Shown here one piece after another: positions 24,710 to 34,875 of a stretch of DNA of 64,000 nucleotides. Numbering within the stretch: the first letter of the stretch is position 1; each line of letters starts with the position of its first letter. Origin of the DNA: Nothophaeocryptopus gaeumannii (Eukaryota > Ascomycota > Dothideomycetes > Mycosphaerellales > Mycosphaerellaceae). The stretch is from assembly GCA_031771865.1 (NCBI GenBank), contig JASISA010000023.1, positions 1,116,001-1,180,000 on the forward strand, in the 5' to 3' direction. The notes under the pieces were generated by a model. It worked only from the letters and a program-made list of their open reading frames with translations. It searched no databases and was not told the origin of the DNA. Made by a program: the position numbers and the translations under genes.

Positions 24710-25855
24710 CTAAGCTGTGGCAGAGAGGTCAATATCCTCTTTTCTGTAATGGTCGGCTATGATGCTGTGCAGATCGCCGAGTGCGTGGGCGCCTATGTTG
24801 GTGATGTACATATCAACCAAATTGTCGGAGACGAAGTCGTTGAGGGGGTTGATCACGTCTGAGACGGCATTCATGAACTCGCCGTCTTGATAGGGTACGA
24901 CGGAGGAAGGGTCGCCGTATTCGATGAAATCTTCTCGGTTGAAGGGGTAGATGGGAGAGAGTTGGTAGACGCCGAAGAGGGCGACGACGGGGACACGGTG
25001 GGATTTTGCGGTGGCGGCGATTGTGGAGCCGCCGGAGTGGGTTATGAGGGAGCCGTCTTTGAGGACTGAAGAGGGGGACAGGAGGACTTTATTGCAGCGG
25101 GGCATTACTGCGAAAACTGCGGAGTCTGGGATGAGGATGACTTGGATGCCCATCGCCGTGAGAGCTTTCCATCTGTCCTGGGAGTCTCCGGTGTCGGTGG
25201 AACGTTTCACTGCTCCATTGACGATGGTGTCGTATGTAGCGACGTGGGAATTAGGAAAAGATTCCGAGACGATGACCGTGAATTTCCGTTTCCTGGCCAC
25301 AGTTATAAGGAAGCGCTGGATGGAAGGTGAGGGTCCTTGGACGAGGATGATTTCGTTGGAATGTATGTGATCGAGTGCCGATTCGGCGATTTGGTTGTCG
25401 ACTATGTCGAGTTCGTCCAGAAACTCATCCAGACCATTAATAACTTCTGATTCCAGGTCCAGCTTCTCCGGTGCTACGCTCGTGGTACCGGAGGGTTTGG
25501 AAACAGGTGGCGCGATAGAGGTATTCTTGAATCCGAATATTCCGAAAAGCGAATTGGATCCGAAAGATGAAGTTTGGCCGCCTTCAGACTGATCATTGCT
25601 GCTGTCTTCTGCGACTTCTCTGATGACCGCCAGAGCGCGTCGAACAACGTTTCCGACTGCGATGTCATGCTGGTTGGCGGCGACTAGTCTTTGACCTATG
25701 CCCCGAAGGCGGCGGATGAGTGATGCTGCGTCGTGCTCTTCATTTTGAACGACTTCAAGCAGGAGCTGGACGGTTTTGATACAGCAGACGCGGGAGGAGA
25801 GACGCCGGCGCTTTAGCTCGGCGATGTGCCGGGCTATGGAGGTGTCAATGTCCAT
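24710..25855 (-). CDS. GCD7: Translation initiation factor eIF2B subunit beta
   Basis: Regulatory subunit of the eIF2B guanine-nucleotide exchange complex that recharges eIF2 with GTP and senses eIF2-alpha phosphorylation. 381 residues, single exon, the same length as yeast Gcd7. N-terminal helical part (IAELKRRRLSS...TVQLLLEVV), NVVRRALAVIREVAEDS, then the Rossmann-like half: SNEIILVQGPSPSIQRFL, FTVIVSESFP, GIQVILIPDSAVFAVMPRCNKVLLSPSSVLKDGSLI, HSGGSTIAATAKSHRVPVV and the closing IADHYRKEDID. Start chosen at the first ATG of the frame (MDIDTSIARHI). A Ser/Pro-rich insert at about 95-130 is variable in the family. Confidence 0.93.
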   Translation of the reverse strand: MDIDTSIARHIAELKRRRLSSRVCCIKTVQLLLEVVQNEEHDAASLIRRLRGIGQRLVAANQHDIAVGNVVRRALAVIREVAEDSSNDQSEGGQTSSFGSNSLFGIFGFKNTSIAPPVSKPSGTTSVAPEKLDLESEVINGLDEFLDELDIVDNQIAESALDHIHSNEIILVQGPSPSIQRFLITVARKRKFTVIVSESFPNSHVATYDTIVNGAVKRSTDTGDSQDRWKALTAMGIQVILIPDSAVFAVMPRCNKVLLSPSSVLKDGSLITHSGGSTIAATAKSHRVPVVALFGVYQLSPIYPFNREDFIEYGDPSSVVPYQDGEFMNAVSDVINPLNDFVSDNLVDMYITNIGAHALGDLHSIIADHYRKEDIDLSATA

Positions 25856-26727
25856 GTTGGGTCTGGTGTTGTTGGAGGTGGAAGTTGCATGTGAAGGTTC
25901 CAGATATTGTAGTCCGGAGCAAGGGCCTCATGAGTCAGCCGATCATGAAGTCTTGGCGTCTGCAACTTTCACTTGGAAGGCATCTTCAGAAGAGGAATGT
26001 CTAAGGATGAACAAATTTGATATCAATATGGGCTCTTGAAGACTGAACGGTGTACTCTGCTATCCTATAGCTGTTTCTGCTCAGCATTGGTGACTAGTTG
26101 CATATTGGACACTCCTTATGCATCAATGCATCGTCCATCGACTGGAGCCGAATCAAAACTCTGTTCAAAGTCATTGGCATTTGATTAACATTCCGTCAAA
26201 GCTCCGTGGGCCGAGCTCAGAGCATCTGTGCTCCGAGTTTTTTCCCAACGATGGCGTATGGAGAGAGCATCTAGTTCAGATTAGATCAGTTGTCTACATA
26301 TGCCGGATCAATCGTTGCTTTGTTGGTTAGAGGAAGGTCGATGGAGTGAGGTCGGACTTTTCGGCTCGTCGTTGCCGCGGGAAGCGCATGACATCGACAT
26401 GGGTGGTGGGTGGTCAGCTCAGCTCAAACCACCCAACTCCGACCAAGATATCAAAGATACAGTCAAAACCTCTTGTTCAACTTCACGAACCACCGCGCAT
26501 CGCCATTCTGGGCTGCGAGCCGTCGTTCATATCGCAGAAGAGCTGCACGGAGCTCTAGAGGTCAGCAAAGAAGTGTATTTGGCAAAGCGCATCAGAGTCC
26601 GTCAGGCCTAAACAGCTCCAAACCAACACCTTCTACTTTGCGCCTGGCCTTCGCACACGTGGACATCTGCATATTTCCCTTCCACCGCACATTCTTTCAG
26701 ATATTCTCGATGGACCGATAGGGCACC
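25856..26727. promoter_or_regulatory. Divergent region between GCD7 and NEM1
   Basis: About 870 bp. Short frames only; promoters and leaders of both neighbours are expected here. A pyrimidine-rich stretch precedes the NEM1 ATG. Confidence 0.3.
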
Positions 26728-28281
26728 ATGAACAGCCTCAACATCGTTTCCAGGTTTACAAACACCCCGCCGCCCTCCCCGCCCAGATCCCGAACAGGCT
26801 CGTCTGCCCAAGTGGAAACACTCAGCTCGAGCGGCAACGGCGGAGCCAACGCAACATCATCCCTAGACTTCGGGTCAATATCTGAAAAGCTGGGCCATAG
26901 TGGCGAGGACGAGGTCAAGCAAGCTGGCGCTCGAGACGCGCAGGAAACAGACCGATGGGCGGATGAGAAGACTCCGCTGTTGGATGGCGGCGATACCAGT
27001 GCATCGCGACAGCAGACGAAATCATACTGGCGAGGTCCTCGACGGATAGGCTCGGCAGTGCTGTATGGTGTCAAGGTCATTCTCTCACCCATCACCGCGC
27101 CTGTCCGATATGTTTGGGCATGCTTCTATGATGAAGAGGGCAACTTCTCTGCTATGCTTCCTCTGATTCGCTTGAAGAACAAGATGGGTCGGAGAAAACG
27201 GCGATCTGACGCGCAAAAGGTAGGCTTGAGCGCAGAACATGAATATCAGGAGAAGACCCGACCTCAAAGGAAATCATCCAGGCGATCGCCTTCAATGGAT
27301 AGCAACGCATCAACAGCATCGTATGCGACATCAGACGGCGAAGGAGACGACAGCCCGGCCAGGCACACGCGGTCTAGGACAGCTGCAGCTGTAAGTCAAA
27401 GCGACGACAGCATACCAAGAGGAAAGAGCATTCGCATAAAGGAGGACTCTCTCAGGAAGCGCAAGTCAAAAGCGAAGGCTAAGGCAGCCAGCCCGGAAGA
27501 AGCACAGGCTGTGGCTTCAGCACTGAAATCACCGACTTCAGCAGGCGTGCAGAAGCTCAAATACCCGCGCTCACCCGCCACACCACGGCCGTTGGTACCT
27601 CGAAGACAACCCAGCTACACTCTCGTATACTCTCAAACCACTCCTAAGAAGACGCTGATCATCGATCTGGACGAGACTCTCATCCACTCAATGGCCAAGG
27701 GCGGGAGGATGTCGCAAGGCCACATGGTTGAAGTCCGGCTATCTGGACCAGTCTCTAGCACAGGCGTTCAAATCGGGCCCGGCGTACCTATCTTATACTA
27801 CGTTCATGAGCGACCCGGATGCCACGAGTTTCTGCGTAAAGTGAGCAAGTGGTACAATCTAATCGCGTTCACTGCTTCCGTCCAGGAATATGCGGACCCA
27901 GTGATTGACTGGCTAGAACGAGAACGAAAGTACTTCTCTGGAAGATACTACCGACAACACTGTACGTATCGAAATGGAGCTTACATCAAGGATCTGGCAC
28001 AAGTGGAGCCCGATTTGAGCAAGGTGATGATCTTGGACAACAGTCCGATGAGCTATATTTTTCATGAAGGTAAGTCAGAATAAGTTGGCAGCCAGACAGC
28101 ACTTGACGAATAGAAGACTCACACTCCTTTGACAGACAATGCAATACCCATAGAAGGCTGGATTTCCGACCCAACAGACACCGACCTCATCCATCTCGTG
28201 CCCTTTCTCGAAGGCCTACAATATGTCACCGATGTCCGTGCTCTACTGGCGCTTCGTCAAGGGCAAGCACAGCAAGCATAG
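26728..28281 (+). CDS. NEM1: Nem1-type phosphatase (Nem1-Spo7 complex), 2 exons
   Basis: Catalytic subunit of the ER/nuclear-envelope complex that dephosphorylates the lipin Pah1 and so controls phospholipid against triacylglycerol synthesis. Exons 26728-28069 and 28136-28281, intron 28070-28135 (66 bp), 495 residues. An N-terminal disordered region is followed by a membrane-associated stretch (IGSAVLYGVKVILSPITAPVRYVWACFY), a basic/Ser-rich linker, then the FCP1/HAD domain: LIIDLDETLIHS near residue 313 supplies the DxDxT/V nucleophile; then YYVHERPGCHEFL, LIAFTASVQEYADPVIDWLE, RQHCTYRNGAYIKDL, VMILDNSPMSYIFHE. The second exon gives DNAIPIEGWISDPTDTDL. All HAD motifs are present. Confidence 0.93.
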
Positions 28282-28893
28282 TTTCCCGGCGTGACTGCCC
28301 GCGCTGCGGCAGCGATAGCTGCATCGAAGCGGCGAGATTCGCAGTCCAGCGAAGAGGAGCATAAACCGCGAACGGTTTGGAAACTGCAGCGTATCTTCGG
28401 ACAGGAGTTCCTCAAAGATACTCTCACATTCCAGGCCCAGTCAAACGCTCGGATACTCCCCGTGGAACAAGGACGGAGGGGTGAATGATGCTAGTCGTAG
28501 AGGTGGGTATGAAATTTTCGGCAAGCACTCTCGTTTGGAGATGGCATAGCGTCGGCGCAGGATGGTGTTCATGGAATTGAGTGGATGGGTAAGATGTGTA
28601 TACCATAACACAATAGACTATGGTCATGCGGGGATGTACTTACGCCGTCGCTTTGAATGGATATGAAGAGATGGGCTTGTGAGCTCCCTCTCTCGGGTTT
28701 CTTGGTACCGCTGACCATCCCGCTCCTCATTTCTGCGACTATTGTCCGCTGCATGAGGATTAAAGATGCAGACTGCGAATTCCATGGTCCGTAACGATGT
28801 ACGTGATTGATTGCATTGCCGCCTATTGAGAAGAATTGACTGACTTGATGGGGTAGAGGTCGATGAATTGTCGGACATCGCTACTGCCACCCT

Positions 28894-28965
28894 GCCACTG
28901 TCTTGCCACTGGCCACCGTCTTGGTATTAGCTACCGTCTTGCCACTAGCCACCGTCCTTCTACCG
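28894..28965. repeat. 18-bp minisatellite, 4 units
   Basis: Four consecutive 18-bp units start GCCACTGTCTTG, GCCACCGTCTTG, GCTACCGTCTTG and GCCACCGTCCTT at 28894, 28912, 28930 and 28948. The period is a multiple of three and on the minus strand would read TVASGK-like hexapeptides inside a short frame (28881-29102), but I see no evidence that this is a gene. Confidence 0.7.
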
Positions 28966-29099
28966 GCCATTCCGAGTGCCATTGCTGTCGGTGTCGCGAT
29001 AGCTCGTAGCAAACCACGACTTTGTACACTATGTATACGATTTAGCTCTACTTTATAGGGTTTAGGGGACGAGTAGGTATACACAGTAGTAAATCGCCC

Positions 29100-29620
29100 C
29101 ATTCATGTCAGAGACAGTATCGCAGTCGTTATCATGAGGGGGCTCGGTCGAACGTGGACACTACCGTAAACGAAATTATTAGCATACTATAAATCAAGCG
29201 GCTTATTAGCGTTCCGCTAAATTACGATACCTACATGCCAGTGATTGGGCTTATTAGATGGGCAACGAACTTGATAGGGTACGTTGTCGTGGACACAGTG
29301 GTCGACCCTTGCCTTCGCAAGAGCGATAGTGGCAAGCGAGCAGAGGAATGCTATAGAAGCTAACATAGTAGCTAACTTAGTAACTCGAAGTGTAGAAGGA
29401 TGTATTGGATAAGGAATATTCTAGAGGAGTACGAGTAGAGTATGTCTTATACTAACATGTTGACATGTAGCCCTTCTCACCTTTATCGACCTCCACAAGG
29501 CTGTCTTATACATTTACGACGCCGTACCAGGGCTACCTATGTTATAAGCAAGAATCTATATAAGCTTTCCTTGTTATATAAGTGCGTTGTTTGCCTTAAA
29601 TACGGCCGAGCATCCTGTTC
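29100..29620. other. AT-richer, TpA-rich tract
   Basis: Contains many TA dinucleotides (tattagcatactataaat and similar) compared with the GC-balanced flanks. This is what repeat-induced point mutation leaves on old repeats, but no recognisable transposon protein or terminal repeat remains. Confidence 0.35.
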
Positions 29621-30743
29621 GATAATGTTGGACCCCTCTTGGTTCCAACAGGCTTTTGCCTTATTGACTTGTGGAGTCGACCACTCCGGTCCTAAGTCTG
29701 CGTGCAGCAGCCCTGGATTCCCCTATCTTCTGTTTCCCATGCTCGTCGTCGCTTGCTTCATGCCCGCCTGGGACGCCCGCCTCCCTACTACTCGAAACCA
29801 TCTCGTCAACCGCACCCTAGAGCTCGTTGGAGCCATCGCCCTTATCATCATCTCGGTCTAGTCGTTCTGTATCCTGCGATCGTTTGCGACTCACTGCAAG
29901 AGCGGCTTTCGGTGCGAGGTCGCGCGAGATCTTCTACAGCGCAACCACACCTCAAGCCTCAGCATTCGCGCTGTTTGCGCCGCTCTGGGCTACTACGTGT
30001 TCAGATGTGTTAAAAAAGGGTTGATACGATGTCCTAGATACCATGCTGACATCTTCTAGGGGACACGGTGGCGGCGGCGTGCGCTTCCTATGGGGTTGGG
30101 TCCGCAATGTGGCAGTCGGCTGCTTCTTGCTTCACATTGCCTTACCGAAGGCTTGTGCCTCTTGAGAAAAACCACGATCGATGGCACGAGGAATGTCACA
30201 TAGAAGAGGAGATGCAGAAAGCACGGGCGCACAAGAAGGGATCACGATGGCCGGTGCAGCTGCGTATTGATCGTAAAGTGCTGTCGCCTGCAAAACATCG
30301 CATCTAGCTCATTGATCACGACCGCAGTCCGCTGCGGAGTGATTCACGAAGGTTCGACAATGATCCAACTAGGATGAGTTCAGTCAATGTCTCTCTGGGA
30401 AGAATGTGCCACCTCCTACGAGAAACGTTCGATGGGCGAGAATATTCAAGATAGTTAAGACAAGAAAAGACAAGAAAAGACAAGACATCTTATTCGCATC
30501 TCTTCTTCAAAGACATGTCTTATACGTCCTTCATCCACTTACAAACCTACAAATCCTTCTAGTGTCGTCCGTCGCTGACCAAATCTGCAAACATACAATC
30601 TCTTCCATCATTCGATGTTTATCTTCTGAATACGAAGTGAACAGTCAAGAGGCCTTCGATAGAGACACCTTCGTCCATAGTTTCAAGCCCTCTACAGAAG
30701 CACGAACAAAATCCAACACCAATCGTCTACTTGAAATCCCAAC

Positions 30744-31807
30744 ATGACCCAATCCATCGCCGAAAAAGAACCACCAACCTCCCACACTTACTGGGAACTC
30801 CGTACCCCTCCCCCCTTCCAAATCCGCCGCGCCATCCTCGACAAACACAACGTCCCCTTCGAACAAGCGACTCTCGCCTTCGATACCTCCATCAGCGCCT
30901 CCAGCGCGGATTGATCATCTACGAGTGCTGCTCGACCGACGAGCTGCGCAAGTTTTCTGTGGCGAGGAAGTTACATATCTTAAGCCCAAAACAATTGAAG
31001 CGAGAGCAGGTGAGGAGGGGGAAAATGGATGAGCCTTCGCTACTCATCACGGCCATAGGGTTCGGAGTCCTTGCTCTTGTGGGAGTTCCAATTCTAATCC
31101 TCATTGGGTTGGGGATTGGCAAATTTTTGAGACGATACGAAGGGAATAAGAAGAAAGAGGCGCTGATCAAGTGTCTTGAGAAAGCTGATGAGGATGTGAA
31201 ATTTGAGAAGTTCTTGGATCTGCCGGCGGAGTTGAGGGTATTGGTTTATGAGGAGTATGTCCGGGACTTGCCACCATTCAGTGTTCCCGGTCCGCCGCCA
31301 CTGTTGAAAGAAGCACTCTCCATCTTCTACGACAACATAACCTACCAATTCACCGTAGATTGCGACCCAACCGAGTCAGGCCCAGATAGGCAACTGGACC
31401 ACGCAGGCTCGACATTGCTTCACAAAGCACCGGCGCACATCTTGGACGGGATCCAGCGTTTCCGTCTATACGGGTTCACGGTTCCTCATCCGGATTACGC
31501 AATACCTAATCGGCGGGTGATCTGCCCGTTCTGGATTGTCGAGATCCATGCTTCCGCGAACGTGAAGGTTTGGCTAGCCACCGCAGACGATGATGCTATG
31601 AGTCCGTGGAGGAAATATATGTATGGTGCGAGCCAGGATAGGGATTTAGCTTGGATGGGCTCAATAGTGGATTTGGAGGTATTGCGTGAGGAGATTGAGG
31701 AGAGGGCGAGGAAGATTGTTCATAAGCGGACGCCGGGTTGGAAGCGCTTCAAGCTGAGGAGAAATGATGACCATGTGCTCGTCAGGCTGTTTCGGGATGG
31801 ATACTAA
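30744..31807 (+). pseudogene. LPxELR-family (F-box/2EXR-like) gene, copy A, frameshifted
   Basis: The family core is clear: ALIKCLEKADEDVKFEKFLDLPAELR, then VYEEYVRDL, then PPPLLKEALSIFY, and it ends FKLRRNDDHVLVRLFRDG. The natural N-terminus (MTQSIAEKEPPTSHTYWELRTP from 30744) is in another frame and hits a TGA at 30912-30914, while the family motif LQRGLIIYE follows in the frame used downstream. The frame switch lies at about 30870-30900, with no intron-like sites there. Unlike its paralogues it carries a 29-residue hydrophobic stretch before the core (LLITAIGFGVLALVGVPILI...), either a membrane segment or unspliced intron. The upstream in-frame residues from 30731 are not coding-like. Function unknown. 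Confidence 0.55.
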
Positions 31808-32274
31808 CGCAAAGTGGCGAGTTTCTGCGAAAGATGTCAGTCGTCAGACGACACGTTGCATCTTGCACAGCAACATCTAGAGACACGCTTCGCTCATTGT
31901 TAAGATCACTCTGCTACCAGTGGGAGACACATCTATGTGTAGCATAGTAAAATGGCATTGTATCCATACTGTCGGCGGTGTGAAAGAACAAAGGAGTGAA
32001 TGACAATAATTGAGTGAATGACCTTGTCCGTGGAGCGTCGTGTGTCGTGAAGTCCGCGTCGTAGCAGTGAGTAGCGATCTCGAGTCATACTCCTGGACTC
32101 TTTCTCCTTTCTGCCTTCTTCTCGTCCACATCTCCTAACCATCCTGAGCGAAATACTAACTCAGCAAGACATCAACTGGCAAATCGTCAGCACAGCACAA
32201 CACACCCAATATTGACATCTTTGGTCAGACACACCGACATAACCAACATCAATACCTCTTCAACGATCTCCATC
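31808..32274. other. Intergenic between two LPxELR copies
   Basis: About 470 bp, 3' flank of copy A and leader of copy B. No gene seen. Confidence 0.3.
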
Positions 32275-33186
32275 ATGGTCCAGCACCGATCTGAGTGGGA
32301 GCTCGTGACTCCCAAGAACTACTGGAAGCTCTCAACTCCACGCACCATTCAGGACGCTCGAGCACTCCTTGACCAGCGGGTACTGAAGTACATCAAATCA
32401 GAGCGCAAGCCGCGCCTCCAAAAGCTGCACTTTCGAGCTCAGCGTGGTCTCATGCACTACGAAAACTCCAGTCTTGAAGAGTTGGCTCATTTCTGTGACC
32501 AGCGTCTTCTTCCTCAGCCGGATATGCAGGGTCTCAAGAAGCCCCGGAAGAAGAAGGCCATGGTTACATACCTCGAGAAGGCCGATGATGAAGCCACTTT
32601 CGACAAGCTTCTCGACTTGCCGGCGGAGTTGCGGACCCTGGTGTATGAGGAGTACATCGCCGACCTCGAGATCACCGATGTCAAGACCAGAAGGTATGAG
32701 AAGTCCGACATCATTCCAACTCAGCCGCCTCTGCTGGGCGCATCAAGACTCCTGCGCAAAGAAGCTCGTCCTCTTTTCTACCAGCAGACAGTCTTCCCAT
32801 TCGACCTTTACGGCAAATTCGACTGGAGCGAGTACGTCAGCGACGACTTCGGCGACTATTTCGACGATCAAGAGGGTCGCTTCTTTCGTAAAGCACCAGA
32901 CTCCGTGATCGAATCAGTCCAGAACATCCGCGTGACTGGGAGTATCTACAATCGCAGTGTCACCCCTTCGAGCTGTGAATGTGTGGCCAAGATTGGCCCA
33001 AAGACGAAGAGCATCACGGTGTCTCCGGCATACTATCATGATAGCGTAAGCATTCGATCGGGTTTCGAGAAGCCGTTTGGGGAGAGAATGGATAAGTTTT
33101 GTGAAGGCCGAATGGGAACGGGCGAGAAGTTCAAGCTTCGGAGGGAGGACGGAGAGAAGTTGCAGGCGCTGTTCAAGAGCATATAA
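32275..33186 (+). CDS. LPxELR-family (F-box/2EXR-like) protein, copy B, intact
   Basis: Start taken at 32275 (MVQHRSEWELVTPKNYW), which matches the N-termini of the other copies; residues upstream to 32212 look like leader. About 303 residues, single exon. Order of motifs: N-terminal YWKLSTPRTIQDAR, LQKLHFRAQRGLMHYENSSLEEL, a Lys-rich link, YLEKADDEATFDKLLDLPAELRTLVYEEY, PPLLGASRLLRKEARPLFY, then a variable acidic part and a closing FKLRREDGEKLQALF. The LPxELR...IY and SRLLRKE..PLFY pair is typical of fungal F-box-like/2EXR proteins of unknown function. This is the best preserved copy in the 30-36 kb group. Confidence 0.65.
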   Translation: MVQHRSEWELVTPKNYWKLSTPRTIQDARALLDQRVLKYIKSERKPRLQKLHFRAQRGLMHYENSSLEELAHFCDQRLLPQPDMQGLKKPRKKKAMVTYLEKADDEATFDKLLDLPAELRTLVYEEYIADLEITDVKTRRYEKSDIIPTQPPLLGASRLLRKEARPLFYQQTVFPFDLYGKFDWSEYVSDDFGDYFDDQEGRFFRKAPDSVIESVQNIRVTGSIYNRSVTPSSCECVAKIGPKTKSITVSPAYYHDSVSIRSGFEKPFGERMDKFCEGRMGTGEKFKLRREDGEKLQALFKSI

Positions 33187-33484
33187 AGAAGTGTTGCTGT
33201 CTGTTTGACCTTGCTGGATGTGATTAAATGGAGGTTCCATTGATAGCAGGACGGAGTCCATGGTGTTTTTCTCTTGATGGCGTTGTGGGGGATTCGCTGG
33301 TCAGGTCCTGGTGCATGGAGCCGAACATGGGTGCAGGATACCAGGTTGACTGGTGGCGTGAGAATGTTTCGTTGGGTAGAGAAGCTCATGTATGTTAATG
33401 TTCAATTTGCATCGCCGCTTTGCTTGTTGTTACCCTGGCGGGTGTTCCGCATCAGGAAAGGGCGCATACCCCCGCGCTTCCTTC

Positions 33485-33948
33485 TACTGGGTTTCGCAAT
33501 TCGGTTGAGACTCGGACAGAAGTCGACGACCTACTGAAGGCACCTTTCTACGCGCGCGAAATTGTAGAACTTGACGACTACCTATCGTAGAACGATAAGA
33601 GGAAAATGCAAATACTCGCTAAAGCTGTACCGATACTTATAGCTATAGGAAGTTAGACTAAGTCGAAGGCGTAGAAAGATAGGCGTCTATCTTTCGATCT
33701 TTCTAATACTCTTTTTACTCTAAAGTACTCGCTTTATTCTTTATTAGCTCTAATATTCCCTACGCCTATATTATACCTATTATAATATATATATCTTATA
33801 GTATTACCTCTTCTCTTTCTTTGCATATATATGTCGAAAAATATTACGCGCTATATATGCTATTATTACTATACGCGTAAGGTAGAAGAGAGGCCCAGAG
33901 GTGTCGACTTTTGTCTTAGGAGTCTCAACCGAATTGCGATACCCAGTA
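33485..33948. mobile_element. TA-flanked inverted-repeat element (MITE-like)
   Basis: The left end starts TA|CTGGGTTTCGCAATTC at 33485 and the right end finishes ...GCGATACCCAG|TA at 33948. Aligned as inverted repeats, the first 27 bases match at 26 positions; after a small indel, 11 of 12 more match (ACA(G/A)AAGTCGAC). TA on both sides is the target-site duplication of Tc1/mariner/Fot1-type elements. The 460-bp interior (33550-33870) is extremely AT- and TpA-rich with no coding capacity, as expected of a non-autonomous copy altered by repeat-induced point mutation. Confidence 0.7.
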
Positions 33949-34042
33949 AAGCTACTCTGGAGTCTGCACTTGCGCCGTCAACTGCGACACTATCGCCGCT
34001 ACACCAACATCCCACACCCATTACTCTTAAGAAGACAGCATT

Positions 34043-34584
34043 ATGGCCGACAACTATCAACAGCTAGAGCCTCAAATAATTTAGGAGGCCTTTGGGGCAC
34101 TCCAAACTCAGATGGCGCGCCTGCCGAATATTCCAGCTCTGAACCAAGCCGTGGACGTGCTAGCAGCGCTCCAGCGCGTCGAGCAGCGAATCACTGGATT
34201 CGAACAGCGATTCACTGGGATCGAGGAGCGACTCGACACTATGGAGCTGCGTCTTACTACGCGCATTGCGGCAAGGTTAGCCACTAATGCTCTTACGATA
34301 TAGTGCACTATGCTGACTTATAGTCTTATAGCAATTATAACAATGTAGCCCGCCTTACGAACTCCCGCCTTATCTCTCTACAGAGTACGCTACAGCCGCT
34401 ACGCGACTCATCGACCAATACAGCTATCGACAACTTCCCTCAGATACCCGAGACTATTTCAAGAATGAGCAACGTGCAAGTAAACCAACTACTTCAAGCC
34501 TTGGACGAGGACATAACTGGCAGTCTAGCTGCGAGGAGGCGGCGGGTACGAAAGGCGGTTGGAGTGCTTGAAGCTGCTGTATAA
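34043..34584 (+). pseudogene. Small coiled-coil fungal protein gene, stop-interrupted
   Basis: Reads MADNYQQLEPQII, then TAG (34082-34084), then EAFGALQTQMARLPNIPAL and a heptad-rich helix (AALQRVEQRITGFEQRFTGIEERLD). It loses frame after 34306, and a recognisable C-terminal block (NVQVNQLLQALDEDITGS, then LAARRRR) reappears before a TAA at 34582-34584. The first stop would be explained by CAG to TAG, a C-to-T change in CpA context. Several other stops lie in the TA-rich middle. It looks like a repeat-family gene inactivated by point mutation; function unknown. Confidence 0.5.
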
Positions 34585-34875
34585 TGTTTCGCAGTGAGAC
34601 TTTTCGGAGGCATTAGGAAGGGGCTGTATGCGTCCTGTTTTGTATGCAGATTACCCATCAGTCAAAGTTACATTGTAGTAGTGTTCAATCGCGATTACCT
34701 TTCTCCGAATGCCAAGCCATCTGCTTTGGGTCAGTGCTCCTTCCTACTTCACATGCAATGATGTTCTTAGTCAGCTGAAGGCTTCCACCTTCAAACACGC
34801 AGCTTCAATACCTTTCATCCTCGATCACCACATCGCTCACACAAGCTCACTGCAGACACACTGCCACCAGCCATC

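Larger units (their letters stand above)
28282..30743. other. Gene-poor region, 2.5 kb
   Basis: No convincing gene. It contains an 18-bp minisatellite (28894-28965), an AT-richer tract (29100-29620) and a short 10-bp repeat (GACAAGAAAA, 2.7 copies, 30459-30486) just ahead of an LPxELR gene. It marks the transition from core genes to the decayed middle of the window. Confidence 0.4.

Noticed and set aside
33550..33870. AT-rich stretch as a centromere or replication origin
   Set aside because: It is only about 300 bp and lies between inverted repeats with TA flanks, which a mutated MITE explains better.
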